This document shows positions 34,685 to 43,509 of a DNA stretch of 64,000 nt, piece after piece; position 1 is the stretch's first letter; each line of letters begins with the position of its first letter. The stretch comes from JACRAV01 sp964571235 (GTDB lineage Bacteria > Zixibacteria > MSB-5A5 > GN15 > FEB-12): contig CAZNAI010000010.1 in the NCBI GenBank assembly GCA_964571235.1, positions 1 through 64,000 of the forward strand, in the 5' to 3' direction. Below the pieces are notes generated by a model. The model worked only from the letters and a program-made list of their open reading frames with translations. It was not told the DNA's origin and made no database searches. Both the position numbers and the translations under genes were made by a program.

Positions 34685-35455
34685 TTAGTTCAGGCCTTTG
34701 GGGCTCTGTGCGGTTGAAGCCGAGGCGGCGTCGCGTTCGGCTTGAGCCGCGAGGTTGCGAAGTTCTTCGTCGGAGAGATAGTGGGCGTTTGCTGACACGG
34801 TGAACAGGTACGCCCGCTCGTCTTCGGAGAATTTATTTTCTTTCGATTCCATGAGCTCGACATTGTCGAAGTAATCCGACTGCATCAGCTTGATCATAAA
34901 GGCCGCGACCGCGTTGAGCGTGAAGGCGTATCCTTCGATCTCCACCGGATGGACTTTTACCGTATCTATTCCAGCGAGTGAGTTGGCCAAATTGGCCTTG
35001 TTTTCTCCGGAAGTAGGCGGAGTAGCCGAGCCGGAGTTCTGATTGCCGGATGTCGTCTGATTGAGCTTGTTGGCAAACTTCAGTCCGGTCTGACGGAATT
35101 CGCTCAACCAGACAAATTCAGGAACATCCTGCGAGACATTCTCAAGCAGGCGGACCCAGACGGTGCGATGACGATCGAGCCGTTCGACCGCCTGCATGCG
35201 AAGCGTGATTTTATTTTTCACGTCGGTGAGGCCGTCAACCATCTGGATGTCCTGGCGAAGCATGTCGGCGCGCTGATGGGCGCGGGCGATGTTTTCGTCA
35301 AGCGTGCTCACCTGGTGGATCTGCCAGAACGTGACGCCGGCCAGAAGCAGAACAACTGCCACGCCGCCCGCCACGACATACATGCCGGACTTGCCGAATG
35401 AGAAGCTACGCTTGCTCTTGAGGTATTCTTTGGGAAGCAGGTTAATTTGGATCAT
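34685..35455 (-). CDS. pilN: Type IV pilus inner-membrane component PilN
   Basis: The 256-residue protein starts with the conserved MIQINLLPKEYLK motif that docks on PilM, then one helix (about 27-48, VVAGGVAVVLLLAGVTF), a coiled coil (50-100) and a C-terminal periplasmic domain. A Ser/Asn-rich stretch near residues 140-155 looks like a loop. It lies 6 bases after pilM, and its PilM-binding motif is intact. Confidence 0.94.
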   Translation of the reverse strand: MIQINLLPKEYLKSKRSFSFGKSGMYVVAGGVAVVLLLAGVTFWQIHQVSTLDENIARAHQRADMLRQDIQMVDGLTDVKNKITLRMQAVERLDRHRTVWVRLLENVSQDVPEFVWLSEFRQTGLKFANKLNQTTSGNQNSGSATPPTSGENKANLANSLAGIDTVKVHPVEIEGYAFTLNAVAAFMIKLMQSDYFDNVELMESKENKFSEDERAYLFTVSANAHYLSDEELRNLAAQAERDAASASTAQSPKGLN

Positions 35456-35461
35456 GACCGC

Positions 35462-36514
35462 CTACCTCACTTTCCGCATCGCCAGCCCGATCGACACAGT
35501 CAACAGCGGGGCGATTTTTTCCGGTTGCAAATACTGGAACAGCTCGGGGTCGTAATCAATGTTACGAAGCGGGTTGGCCAGCTCAAGCGGCACTCCGAGC
35601 TTCGACTGGAGATATTCCGGCAGGTACGGCACGAGTGCGCCGCCGCCGGAGAGAACGATCCAGTCGATGGCATCAATCTTCGACTGCGATTTGAAATACG
35701 AGAAGGCCAGCTCGATCCCCGAGACCAATTCTTCGGTTGACGACACAATCGTCGCCTTGAGCATATCCTGATCGACTGTGTCGGTCATCTCGCCTTTGAT
35801 CGCTTTCTGGGTCAATTCGGGATTCAGGCGGAATTCCTTCTGAATGGCCGAGTAGATTTCGCGCGTTCCGGCGGAGACATCGCGAGTGGCCTTGAACAGG
35901 CCGTCGGAGATGTACGTGATATTGGTCACATCATGACCGATGTTCACCAATGCAGTGACTTTGGCCGGGTCGATTTCATAGTTGTTTTCGTAGGCGTTGA
36001 GAATAGCGAATGCGTCGCTATCAACGATAACGGGGCGCAGACCGCAGTCCTCGATCAGTTCGAGGTACATTTTGAGAAATTCCTTGCGGGCCGCCACCAA
36101 CAAGACATCCATCTTGTTGATCTCCTCGTCCGTCCTGATGACGTGATAATCGAGTGACACATCATCGACATCGAACGGCGCCCTTTGCTCGGTCTCGAAC
36201 AGAATAGCCTGTTCGGCCTCGGGCCCGGTCTTCCGGTCGATGGTAAACTTGTCAGTGATCACGCCGTGGCCGGCCACCGACACCACCACATCTCTGATCT
36301 TGGGATCGGTTTGATCGATCAGCGATTGAATGTTGAAGATGACCGCTTCGCGATCACGAATTTCATCGGCGACAATCGCTTCGGGCGGCAATTCTCTAAT
36401 GCCAATTGCAGAAACGGAAAATCCGTTTTTCCCGTGCTCAAGTTTGACCAGCTTTACCGAACTGGCGCCGATGTCCAGACCAACCGTGCTTTTGCTCCGT
36501 GGGGAGAGAAACAT
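35462..36514 (-). CDS. pilM: Type IV pilus actin-like ATPase PilM
   Basis: The 350-residue cytoplasmic protein has the actin-fold phosphate-1 motif TVGLDIGASSVKLVKL at residues 9-24, ALVNIGHDVTNITYI (phosphate-2), and the adenosine motif SGGGALVPYLPEYLQ near residue 290. It binds PilN and links the alignment complex to the pilus motor. It opens the operon and is preceded by a sigma-28-like promoter. Confidence 0.95.
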   Translation of the reverse strand: MFLSPRSKSTVGLDIGASSVKLVKLEHGKNGFSVSAIGIRELPPEAIVADEIRDREAVIFNIQSLIDQTDPKIRDVVVSVAGHGVITDKFTIDRKTGPEAEQAILFETEQRAPFDVDDVSLDYHVIRTDEEINKMDVLLVAARKEFLKMYLELIEDCGLRPVIVDSDAFAILNAYENNYEIDPAKVTALVNIGHDVTNITYISDGLFKATRDVSAGTREIYSAIQKEFRLNPELTQKAIKGEMTDTVDQDMLKATIVSSTEELVSGIELAFSYFKSQSKIDAIDWIVLSGGGALVPYLPEYLQSKLGVPLELANPLRNIDYDPELFQYLQPEKIAPLLTVSIGLAMRKVR

Positions 36515-36589
36515 AGGTCACTCGTTATTAAATGGTGTACGTACTTTTTTTCTTCTTCATCTATCTGTGAGTTCGTTCGCTCTTGGACT

Positions 36590-36616
36590 TTATCGGCAAT
36601 TGACTTGCGCAGTTTA
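36590..36616 (-). promoter_or_regulatory. Sigma-28-like promoter of the pilMNOPQ operon
   Basis: On the minus strand, TAAA, exactly 15 bases, then GCCGATAA lie about 75 bases upstream of pilM. This matches the FliA/WhiG consensus at all twelve fixed bases. The first spacer bases CTGCG are shared with the promoter at 30540-30566. Confidence 0.75.
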
Positions 36617-36701
36617 CCGCGAATTGACAAATTTCTTTACACCCCCATTTGGACTCTGATAAAATCACCGCGATATCGCATGTAACCTATTACCGGACAA
36701 C

Positions 36702-36728
36702 AAAAAGCCCCTCTTTTGGAGAGGGGCT
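36702..36728 (-). terminator. Terminator downstream of the prepilin gene
   Basis: A hairpin AGCCCCTC..GAGGGGCT is followed by TTTTTG on the minus strand. It separates the prepilin gene from the pilM promoter region. Confidence 0.85.
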
Positions 36729-36773
36729 CAAATTAAGGTGGGCGGCAAGCGCCGGCCGATGCCTTGAGACCGA

Positions 36774-37280
36774 TCAGTAGATGTAGATATTGTTGGTCAT
36801 TCGGCCGGTCGAGGCGAGCACGTTGCCGGTGGTGACGCAGACTGCATCGTCAGAGACGGCAATCGTGTATAGGTTTCCTCCGCCCGAGTATGCCGCCGCT
36901 CCGTTCGGTTTGAAAGCGATGACATTGTTGTCGCAGTCGGTGGCCATATACACAAATTCAGCGGGAAGAGTATCCACGGCGAGAACCGAGTCGCCGGATT
37001 CCATCTCAAAAGCGGTGGGATTAATTATGTCCTTGAAGATCGTAACTGTTCGTGTCGCTTGATCAAAATAGAGTCCGACTTGGTCCTTTCCGGAAATCGC
37101 CTGAGACCGGGCCATGCGGAAATCGGATGACAAGTCGCGAGCGGCCCCTTTGAGCTTCATTCGCTGGTACGTCTTACCAAATTGTGGCGCCGCCAAGCTA
37201 GTCATGATGCCAACAATCACGATGACGATCATGAGTTCGATCATCGAGAAGCCGCGGTCGTTGTTGTGCCTGCCATTCAT
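36774..37280 (-). CDS. Type IV prepilin-like protein (GspH/FimT type)
   Basis: The 168-residue product has the class III signal of prepilins: a basic leader ending in Gly, cut before Phe in RG-FSMIELMIVIVIVG, with Glu at +5. The hydrophobic helix is followed by a GspH/FimT-type C-terminal beta domain (RMARSQAISGKDQVGLYFD). It is probably a minor pilin or pseudopilin assembled by the pilus system encoded next to it. It has its own terminator, so it is a separate transcript from pilM. Confidence 0.92.
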   Translation of the reverse strand: MNGRHNNDRGFSMIELMIVIVIVGIMTSLAAPQFGKTYQRMKLKGAARDLSSDFRMARSQAISGKDQVGLYFDQATRTVTIFKDIINPTAFEMESGDSVLAVDTLPAEFVYMATDCDNNVIAFKPNGAAAYSGGGNLYTIAVSDDAVCVTTGNVLASTGRMTNNIYIY

Positions 37281-37557
37281 ATGTTCACCTCTGCGTTTTG
37301 AATCTTGTCACTTTCTATGGCCGACCGGGCAATCCCGGTCTGCTCGCCATGAGTAATAGCACAGACCGTGCCCACTCGACCTTGATATCACGGGAGCCTT
37401 TGTAAAGCCTGATCTGTTGCACGGCAGAGCGTTAGGCCGAGATCGACTGTAGATCAGGCGGTTCTTTGCGCAGAACTATGGTCTTTGGCCGATACTGAGT
37501 ATGGGAGCGCAACTATTGCGCGAGATTGGCCGAGATCGGCCCAAAGGTGATGTTGGA

Positions 37558-37585
37558 TTGACAAAAACGCCAAGTGATATAGATT
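37558..37585 (+). promoter_or_regulatory. Promoter of the subtilisin-like protease gene
   Basis: TTGACA, a 16-base spacer and TAGATT lie about 50 bases upstream of the ATG. The spacing equals that of the tuf and rplM promoters. Confidence 0.65.
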
Positions 37586-37586
37586 G

Positions 37587-37600
37587 ATGTTGTCCAACAT
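37587..37600. promoter_or_regulatory. Perfect palindrome at the predicted start site of the protease gene
   Basis: ATGTTG-TC-CAACAT overlaps the expected transcription start of the promoter at 37558-37585. It could be an operator or a short leader hairpin. The function is a guess. Confidence 0.35.
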
Positions 37601-37638
37601 GTACTTGCACCGTGACGTACAACAACGAAAGGTCACTG

Positions 37639-40035
37639 ATGAAATTTCGCAGAGCCGCATGGATCTTGATCGCGCTCCCGCTGGCTGTGACGGCCGCTGA
37701 CCGTCCGGAAAAGCCACTTTCTTCTGCCCAGCAGACGGCCCTTGCAATTGATGCTGTGGTGATTCCCAAATTGGCGACTCCATTGAGTGTGACAGCGCGC
37801 CGATTTCTGAGCGAGCGCGATGGCGACTCGGCCCGCGTTTGGGTCTTCTTCACCGACAAACAGCTTTTCTCGCGTGCACAATTTCAGTCGGCCGCCGCAA
37901 AAATATCTTTTTCTGAAAAAGAAATGAAACGACGGGCCAAGACCGGCGCTGACCATGTGATCTTCGCCGATCTTCCAATCGTTGAGAATTACATAACGCA
38001 AATCGAATCGTTCGGCGCCAAACTCCGCTGGCGATCAAAGTGGCTCAACGCCGCCAGCTTTGTAGTCCCCTCCGAACGGCTGGATCAGATTGGCGCTCTC
38101 TCTTTTGTCGCACGCATCGAACCAATTGGGGCGACACCGCGAATTGAGGTGTCGGTCGAGCAAGCCCCCGATGCCACTCGAATCGAATCAGTGCAAAGCG
38201 CCCTGTCGCCGTCGACCCTGACCTACGGCTCTGCCGCCAATCAATTGGGCCAGATAAACGTTCCCCCTGCACATGATGCCGGTTATCATGGCGAGGGTGT
38301 CACGCTTGCCATGTTTGACACCGGTTACCGCACTTCGCATGAAGTATTCGCCGCCGTTTTTTCAGAGGGGAGATATGTTGCCCAATACGATTTTGTCTTT
38401 GGCGATTCGGTTACTGCCAACGAAGGGAATGATGTAGCCGGCGCCTGGGATCACGGCACGCTCACTTTCTCAACAGCGGCGGGGCTCAAAGACGGACAAC
38501 TTTACGGGCCGGCGTTCAAATCCAATATTATTCTATGCAAGACAGAAGATATTCGCTCGGAGACGGTAGTTGAAGAGGACAACTGGCTAGCCGCAGTCGA
38601 GTGGGTGTCGACCTTGGGAGCTGACGTGATTTCTTCCTCTTTGAGTTACTCCGATTGGTATGTGAATTCAGACTACGACGGTAAAACCTGCGTCTCAACG
38701 ATAGCCGCCAATATGGCCGACACTTTGGGCATCTTGGTTGTCAATGCCGCAGGCAATGCGGGACCGACCTCTCCCTCAATTGGCGCACCGGCCGATGCCT
38801 TTAATTGCCTAACCTGCGGTGCGGTTAACTCAACGAGTCTTTTGGCGAGTTTCTCCTCGCGGGGCCCGACGTTCGACGGCCGGATCAAGCCGGAAGTTTG
38901 CGCTCGCGGTGTATCCACCGCCTGTGCTACTTCGCAAAGCAACGTTTCGTACGGCGGCGCCAACGGCACATCGCTTTCGACTCCCCTGGTCGCTGGTGCG
39001 GCATGTCTGGTTGTGCAAGCTCGGCCGGGATTCCCACCAGCACTCGTGCGGCAGGCGATCATGGAAACTGCTAACAATCACAACTCCCCCAATAATGACT
39101 ACGGCTGGGGAATCGTGAATACGATGGAAGCCATCAATTGGGGAGCGAGTATTTCCGCCGATGTCACGCAGGGAAACGCTCCTATGCCTGTGCAGTTCAC
39201 TGGTACCTCATCGCCGTCGTTGTCTCCCAGCTCGTGGCTCTGGGATTTCGGCGACGGCCAAACTTCGACCGCCCAGAACCCGTCGCACCTGTTCACTCTG
39301 CCCGGTGCGTATACGGTTTCGCTGACGGTTCAGACTCCTTACGGCGCGATCACTAATACAAAGTCCGCGTATATCGTTGCATTTGGAGACACCCTCAGCT
39401 TTTCAAATGTGTCGAACTTTGCGGGGAAAAAGGTCGCGATATCGGTTAATCTGGCTAACTCGCAACCGCTCCAGAGTATGACGATCCCGATTCGCCTGCC
39501 CAATACACCGTATAAAGTGCGTCTGGACTCAATCCGTCGCGGAAGCCGGACCGCTTACTTTGAGGCGATTTCCAATCTCAGCTTTGACACGGTGAGCAAT
39601 CGATTCACCACTGAACTGCTCGCAAACAACGGCGGAGGGGCGCTACCTCTTGCCGCAGGGAGCGGTGAGGTATTGAGAGTGTACGGCACAATCGACAAGT
39701 ATGCGCTTGGAGGTGTGTCTGCGCCACTCGATACGGCAGATTTGTTCTCGATCAAAGTGAGATTGTATGCCCCGGCGATGAACTATGCCCCATTGGTTAC
39801 GCCGGGACAGGTAACAACCTACGGCATTCTTCGCGGGGACGTGGATTATAGCAACGATGGTATCAGGGACATTTCTGACCTGACCCAGTTGATCGCCTCT
39901 CTCTACTTAGGAGGACCGGCGCCTATCACAATTCAGTCGGGCGATTGCGACGCCGACCTGGGAATTGACATTGCGGATGTCACTTATCTGATCGGATATC
40001 TCTATTTGGATGGTCCCCCGCCACCGACACCGTGA
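37639..40035 (+). CDS. Secreted subtilisin-like (S8) protease with PKD and dockerin-like modules
   Basis: The 798-residue product has a signal peptide (cleavage near VTA-AD), an N-terminal propeptide region and an S8 catalytic domain: Asp227 in MFDTGY, His272 in DHGTLT, the oxyanion Asn in NAAGNAGPT and Ser445 in NGTSLSTP. A PKD domain follows (FGDGQTSTAQNPSHLF), then a C-terminal pair of dockerin-type calcium repeats (RGDVDYSNDGIRDISDLTQL, then GDCDADLGIDIADVTYLIGY). It lacks the LEQNYPNPF tail. It probably cuts extracellular proteins. The start was put at the first Met of the signal peptide, with a GAAAGG site. Confidence 0.92.
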   Translation: MKFRRAAWILIALPLAVTAADRPEKPLSSAQQTALAIDAVVIPKLATPLSVTARRFLSERDGDSARVWVFFTDKQLFSRAQFQSAAAKISFSEKEMKRRAKTGADHVIFADLPIVENYITQIESFGAKLRWRSKWLNAASFVVPSERLDQIGALSFVARIEPIGATPRIEVSVEQAPDATRIESVQSALSPSTLTYGSAANQLGQINVPPAHDAGYHGEGVTLAMFDTGYRTSHEVFAAVFSEGRYVAQYDFVFGDSVTANEGNDVAGAWDHGTLTFSTAAGLKDGQLYGPAFKSNIILCKTEDIRSETVVEEDNWLAAVEWVSTLGADVISSSLSYSDWYVNSDYDGKTCVSTIAANMADTLGILVVNAAGNAGPTSPSIGAPADAFNCLTCGAVNSTSLLASFSSRGPTFDGRIKPEVCARGVSTACATSQSNVSYGGANGTSLSTPLVAGAACLVVQARPGFPPALVRQAIMETANNHNSPNNDYGWGIVNTMEAINWGASISADVTQGNAPMPVQFTGTSSPSLSPSSWLWDFGDGQTSTAQNPSHLFTLPGAYTVSLTVQTPYGAITNTKSAYIVAFGDTLSFSNVSNFAGKKVAISVNLANSQPLQSMTIPIRLPNTPYKVRLDSIRRGSRTAYFEAISNLSFDTVSNRFTTELLANNGGGALPLAAGSGEVLRVYGTIDKYALGGVSAPLDTADLFSIKVRLYAPAMNYAPLVTPGQVTTYGILRGDVDYSNDGIRDISDLTQLIASLYLGGPAPITIQSGDCDADLGIDIADVTYLIGYLYLDGPPPPTP

Positions 40036-40056
40036 ACTATGACATACTTCAAATAC

Positions 40057-40097
40057 AAAGGGCCGATTGGAAATCCCAACCGGCCCTTTCTTTTTGC
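40057..40097 (+). terminator. Terminator between protease and aminopeptidase genes
   Basis: Stem AAAGGGCCG-ATTGG..CCAAC-CGGCCCTTT followed by CTTTTT ends the protease transcript and may also serve the convergent aminopeptidase gene. Confidence 0.9.
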
Positions 40098-40110
40098 GCA
40101 GATACAAACG

Positions 40111-41211
40111 CTATATCGTAAACTTTCCGTTTCGATAGATCACTTTTCCGTCGGCGGTAATCTGCGAGTCCTTGCGCAGATCGCAGACCATATCCCAATG
40201 CAGTCCGCTTTCGTTTTTCCCGCCGGCTTCGGGAATCGACGCCCCCACTGCGAGGTGACAGGTCCCGCCGATTTTTTCGTCAAAGAGGATATTTCGGGAG
40301 AACCGCTTAATCTCATAGTTGGTGCCGATGGCGAACTCGCCCAAGTACCGGGCTCCTTTGTCCATGTCGAGCATAGCCGTCAGATAGCTTTTGTTCTTTC
40401 CGGCTGACTCGTCAACTACTTTGCCGTTTTTGAAATGAAGTCTCACATTTTCGACTTCGCGACCGCCGTACACGGCTGGGAATGAATAGTGAATCTGACC
40501 GTTGGCCGAATCTTCCTGCGGCGAGGTAAATATCTCGCCGTCGGGGAAATTTTCAGTACCATGACAACTGACCCACTTTCGTCCTTTGACCCGCAATTTG
40601 AGATCAGTGTTGGCCGACTGCACATGAATCCGGTCGAAGCGGTCGAGAATTTTCTTAAGCCGTAGCTGTTCCTTTTCTACTTTGCGCCAGTGCGCCACCG
40701 GATCGGGCGAGTTGATATGACCGGCGCCGTAGACGAAATCCTCGTAGTCCTTCAATGACAAATCGGCTTCTTGGGCGTCGGCATGGGTCGGGAACTGTGT
40801 CCCCACCCAACTGACTTCCTTTTTCGCAACTCGCTGAAATAGCTGAGTGAAAATGGGACGGCGGGCTTTTTGTTTGAGCGCCTGCTTTTTCGGATCGATT
40901 CCAGCCAGATACCGTGTGTTGCTCGAACCCCAGATTGCGGCGAGGGCATCGATTTTGCCCACTTCGAATTTGCCAATAGGACTTATGAAGCCGAGTTGTT
41001 CCGGCTTGCCGTGGCGCAAGAGAGCCTCGTCGTTGTTGGGGACGATTATTTGAGTATACGGATTGGCGCCAACTTTGACAGCTTCCTCGAAGATCGCTTC
41101 GATGAGCGGTAAGGCCACCGCCTCTCCCTGTATTTTGACAAGTTGTCCCTTTTTGAGACGCAGAGAATAATGAACGAGAAGTTTGGCGAGCCGTTCTACG
41201 CGCTGATCCAT
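40111..41211 (-). CDS. M29-family aminopeptidase
   Basis: The 366-residue protein matches the thermophilic aminopeptidase (AmpS/AmpT, M29) family: an N-terminal RLAKLLVHYSLRLKKGQLVKI, the ligand-rich core with SCHGTENFPDGEIFTSPQED, and a C-terminal ICDLRKDSQITADGKVIYRNGKF-type ending. These are cytosolic metallo-aminopeptidases with two metal ions. A GGAG site precedes the ATG. It stands alone, convergent with the protease gene. Confidence 0.92.
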   Translation of the reverse strand: MDQRVERLAKLLVHYSLRLKKGQLVKIQGEAVALPLIEAIFEEAVKVGANPYTQIIVPNNDEALLRHGKPEQLGFISPIGKFEVGKIDALAAIWGSSNTRYLAGIDPKKQALKQKARRPIFTQLFQRVAKKEVSWVGTQFPTHADAQEADLSLKDYEDFVYGAGHINSPDPVAHWRKVEKEQLRLKKILDRFDRIHVQSANTDLKLRVKGRKWVSCHGTENFPDGEIFTSPQEDSANGQIHYSFPAVYGGREVENVRLHFKNGKVVDESAGKNKSYLTAMLDMDKGARYLGEFAIGTNYEIKRFSRNILFDEKIGGTCHLAVGASIPEAGGKNESGLHWDMVCDLRKDSQITADGKVIYRNGKFTI

Positions 41212-41251
41212 GGAGTGCTCCTTTTGCAGTATTACTAGTCGCAGTTTATGA

Positions 41252-41755
41252 CTACGACGCGCTCTGTTCCAATTTTAGCAAAAACTTTTTCATTTCCAGC
41301 CCGCCGCCGTATCCACCCAGACCGTTACTGGCAACGACTCGATGACAAGGAATGATGATTGGTATCATGTTCCGGGCATTGGCAGTACCGACCGCACGGA
41401 CAGCGCCGGGGTTTTTGACCTGCCTCGCGATGTCGCCGTAGGTGCGGGTCTGGCCGTACGGTATCCTTGCGACGGCACCGAGAACTTTGGCGTGAAACGG
41501 CGCGGCATGCAGATCGAGGGGCAGATCAAAGCGTTGGCGCTTGCCCGCAAAATACTCTGCGACCTGTTTGGCAACCCGTTGATTCAATACTCCGCCCGAT
41601 ACCAATTCGTAACTGTCGAACTGTGTGTGCACCCTTTGCTCAAACCACTCCTCGGATCCGCCCGGCAGTGTCAATAGCGAGAGCCCCTTGCTGGTCGAGG
41701 CGAGGTGAATTTCGCCGAGTGGGGTTGAAAAGCAGTGAGTCCAGAGACGGTTCAT
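41252..41755 (-). CDS. ogt: Methylated-DNA-[protein]-cysteine S-methyltransferase
   Basis: The 167-residue repair protein removes O6-alkyl groups from guanine onto its own Cys. The acceptor is Cys137 in PIIIPCHRVVASNG, with the helix-turn-helix region YGQTRTYGDIARQ and NARNMIP before it. There is no Ada regulatory domain, so this is the Ogt type. Its ATG overlaps the stop of the HAD phosphatase gene (ATGA). Confidence 0.95.
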   Translation of the reverse strand: MNRLWTHCFSTPLGEIHLASTSKGLSLLTLPGGSEEWFEQRVHTQFDSYELVSGGVLNQRVAKQVAEYFAGKRQRFDLPLDLHAAPFHAKVLGAVARIPYGQTRTYGDIARQVKNPGAVRAVGTANARNMIPIIIPCHRVVASNGLGGYGGGLEMKKFLLKLEQSAS

Positions 41756-42417
41756 GCCGAGTCCTTTCTACGTTGATATTCTCTCAGTAGATCAGGAAGT
41801 CCGGCAATACTGTCAATCACATAGTCAGGCCGGGAAGCCCGTAGCGTCTCTTCGCCGCCGTAGGGAGAAAGAACCGCCACTACCGGAATGGATAAAGCAC
41901 GGGCGGCAACAACATCGTTAATGGTGTCACCAATGACTATCGAGTCGGACGGCTCCGCGCCAAGGCGGCGCAAGGCAAGCTCAAAGGCCTCGGGATCGGG
42001 CTTGGGGTGCGCTACTTCGTCTCCGCCGATCAGGGCCGAAAAGTGCGCTGTCCACCCGAGTTTGGCGACAATTTCATCGACATGCCGCCGAACTTTGGTG
42101 GTGGCAATCGCCATTTTGTATCCGTCAATCGCAAGATTCGTGACAACCCTGTCGGCGTGCTCAAGCGGCATTGCCGAATTAATCACACTGGTCATCGCTC
42201 GATCCTGGAAGTGGCTGTACAGTGTCTCAAACGGACCGACGCCGAATTCGGCGTACATCTGGCGAAGTGGGAATCCGATATACGGTGCGATCTCGGCAAG
42301 TTGACGCTCGGGGTGATCACCCATGCGGAGAGAATAGTTGACTGCGTCGGCCACACCGGCCGAAGAGTCAATAAGAGTTCCGTCCAGATCGAATATGAGA
42401 TGCGGCAAACAATTCAA
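41752..42417 (-). CDS. HAD-superfamily phosphatase (phosphoglycolate phosphatase-like)
   Basis: The 221-residue protein has the HAD motif I FDLDGTLIDSS at residues 9-19, motif III Lys in PKPDPEAF and motif IV IVIGDTINDVVAA, plus a helical cap. The nearest annotation is phosphoglycolate phosphatase (Gph) or pyrophosphatase PpaX; the substrate is uncertain. It appears to start with TTG at 42417 in a TTGA overlap with the preceding gene, as no in-frame ATG precedes the motif. It overlaps the alkyltransferase gene by 4 bases. Confidence 0.9.
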   Translation of the reverse strand: MNCLPHLIFDLDGTLIDSSAGVADAVNYSLRMGDHPERQLAEIAPYIGFPLRQMYAEFGVGPFETLYSHFQDRAMTSVINSAMPLEHADRVVTNLAIDGYKMAIATTKVRRHVDEIVAKLGWTAHFSALIGGDEVAHPKPDPEAFELALRRLGAEPSDSIVIGDTINDVVAARALSIPVVAVLSPYGGEETLRASRPDYVIDSIAGLPDLLREYQRRKDSA

Positions 42418-43187
42418 AGTAGTTTGTGTACCCTTCCGAGAATACTCCCGATCGAAACCTGCTCGGCGCTGTCGACCGCGCCCAGTCGGATTCTTACAAC
42501 CAGTATAGACCCGGAATCGACTGAAGTCAATTCAACCTGACCGGCCAATGCGAACCCGACAAACTCAGACAGATCGTACCAGTCGGCTCCTACAAATAGT
42601 TTGCCGTCGTCTATTTCGATGAGTTCTCCCGGCAACCCTGCCACAATTCCGACCTGTTGATTTCCTGATGAATCGACAAATCTCACGAGTTCACCGGTGC
42701 GTGGCAAGGCAAAGTACTGGGGCTGACTGACAAAGAAAAACGAGGCGCGATAGGCGAGCGAATTGGAAAGCAGGATATCCCCCTGATGGTACAGCGGCGA
42801 AAGCGAATTGTCCGACTGTCTGAAAATGCCGGGAAAGTTTCGTCCCCCGAAATTGATCGGCGCAATTGGTGAGAACAACTGCCAGGCAATCGTTGCGGCC
42901 ACGAAAATCATGGTCGCTCGATGACCGCGGGAGGGAGATTTGCGGCCGCGGACAACCCGGCGCAAATCGACGAACGTAAAAACGTAGAAAAGTACCGGCA
43001 GGGCGAACATCGCGATGCGTACCCAAACAGACAGCGTGAGAAGTACCGAGACAATCGCCAACAGGGCCGACAAGATCATGACCAGAAAAACAAACGCCCC
43101 GAAGGCGTATTCTCGCCAGAAGGCGTGTCCGCATCCGGGCGCGAGCAGGTTGAGCAGGCAGGCAAACGAAAACGAGTTACGATTCAT
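42414..43187 (-). CDS. Signal peptidase I-like membrane protein lacking the catalytic Lys
   Basis: The 257-residue product has four or more N-terminal hydrophobic segments (about residues 25-108), then a periplasmic S26-like domain. The serine box SLSPLYHQGD is at 128-137. The second box is QVGIVAGLPGE, where the Lys of the usual KRVVGLPGD is Gly180. It may therefore be inactive or use another residue. The multi-helix N-terminus also differs from the two-helix layout of LepB. It is first in an operon with the HAD phosphatase and ogt-type genes. Confidence 0.72.
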   Translation of the reverse strand: MNRNSFSFACLLNLLAPGCGHAFWREYAFGAFVFLVMILSALLAIVSVLLTLSVWVRIAMFALPVLFYVFTFVDLRRVVRGRKSPSRGHRATMIFVAATIAWQLFSPIAPINFGGRNFPGIFRQSDNSLSPLYHQGDILLSNSLAYRASFFFVSQPQYFALPRTGELVRFVDSSGNQQVGIVAGLPGELIEIDDGKLFVGADWYDLSEFVGFALAGQVELTSVDSGSILVVRIRLGAVDSAEQVSIGSILGRVHKLL

Positions 43188-43273
43188 GATCTCACTTTAC
43201 CAAAGACTGTGTTCAGCGACTGAACATTCTCACCTGCGCATAGGGCGATTTAACTTCCGTAATCGATTAAGTA

Positions 43274-43300
43274 TAAACAAGTTTGGCGCATAACCGATAG
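43274..43300 (+). promoter_or_regulatory. Weak sigma-28-like match upstream of ctpA
   Basis: TAAA, 15 bases, then ACCGATAG reads toward ctpA, 10 of 12 consensus bases. It is 240 bases from the start codon, so it may be chance. Confidence 0.35.
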
Positions 43301-43481
43301 GATTTGAGTGTGGTTTGTCGTCGGAATTCCGGATGTGCTTTTCATGTAGTAGTGGTAACGCGATGTCGCGCGAAAAGTTACGCGGATGAAGCTAAATATT
43401 AGTAGGCCGGCGAAACCATTTGTCCCGACCGATTGTATTAGGAGATAAGAAGATAGACGGTCTCGCGCGAACGGGTCAAAC

Positions 43482-43509
43482 TTGACTTCTCGCCTAAGAC
43501 GAATAGATT
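43482..43509 (+). promoter_or_regulatory. Sigma-70-type promoter of ctpA
   Basis: TTGACT, a 16-base spacer and TAGATT lie about 30 bases upstream of the ATG; the arrangement matches the protease-gene promoter at 37558-37585. Confidence 0.65.

Larger units (their letters stand above)
37281..37638. other. Gap between divergent prepilin and protease genes
   Basis: About 358 bases contain an imperfect palindrome at 37317-37350 in the prepilin leader (ATGGC..GACCGGG-CAAT-CCCGGTC..GCCAT), a promoter at 37558-37585 and a 14-base inverted repeat at 37587-37600. I see no gene. Confidence 0.6.

Noticed and set aside
37484..37493. GCCGATAC upstream of the protease gene as a sigma-28 promoter
   Set aside because: The TAAA element is missing 15 bases upstream (the bases are CGCA).
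40039..40407. Plus-strand frame next to the subtilisin-like protease
   Set aside because: It lies antisense to the aminopeptidase gene and includes the terminator hairpin.
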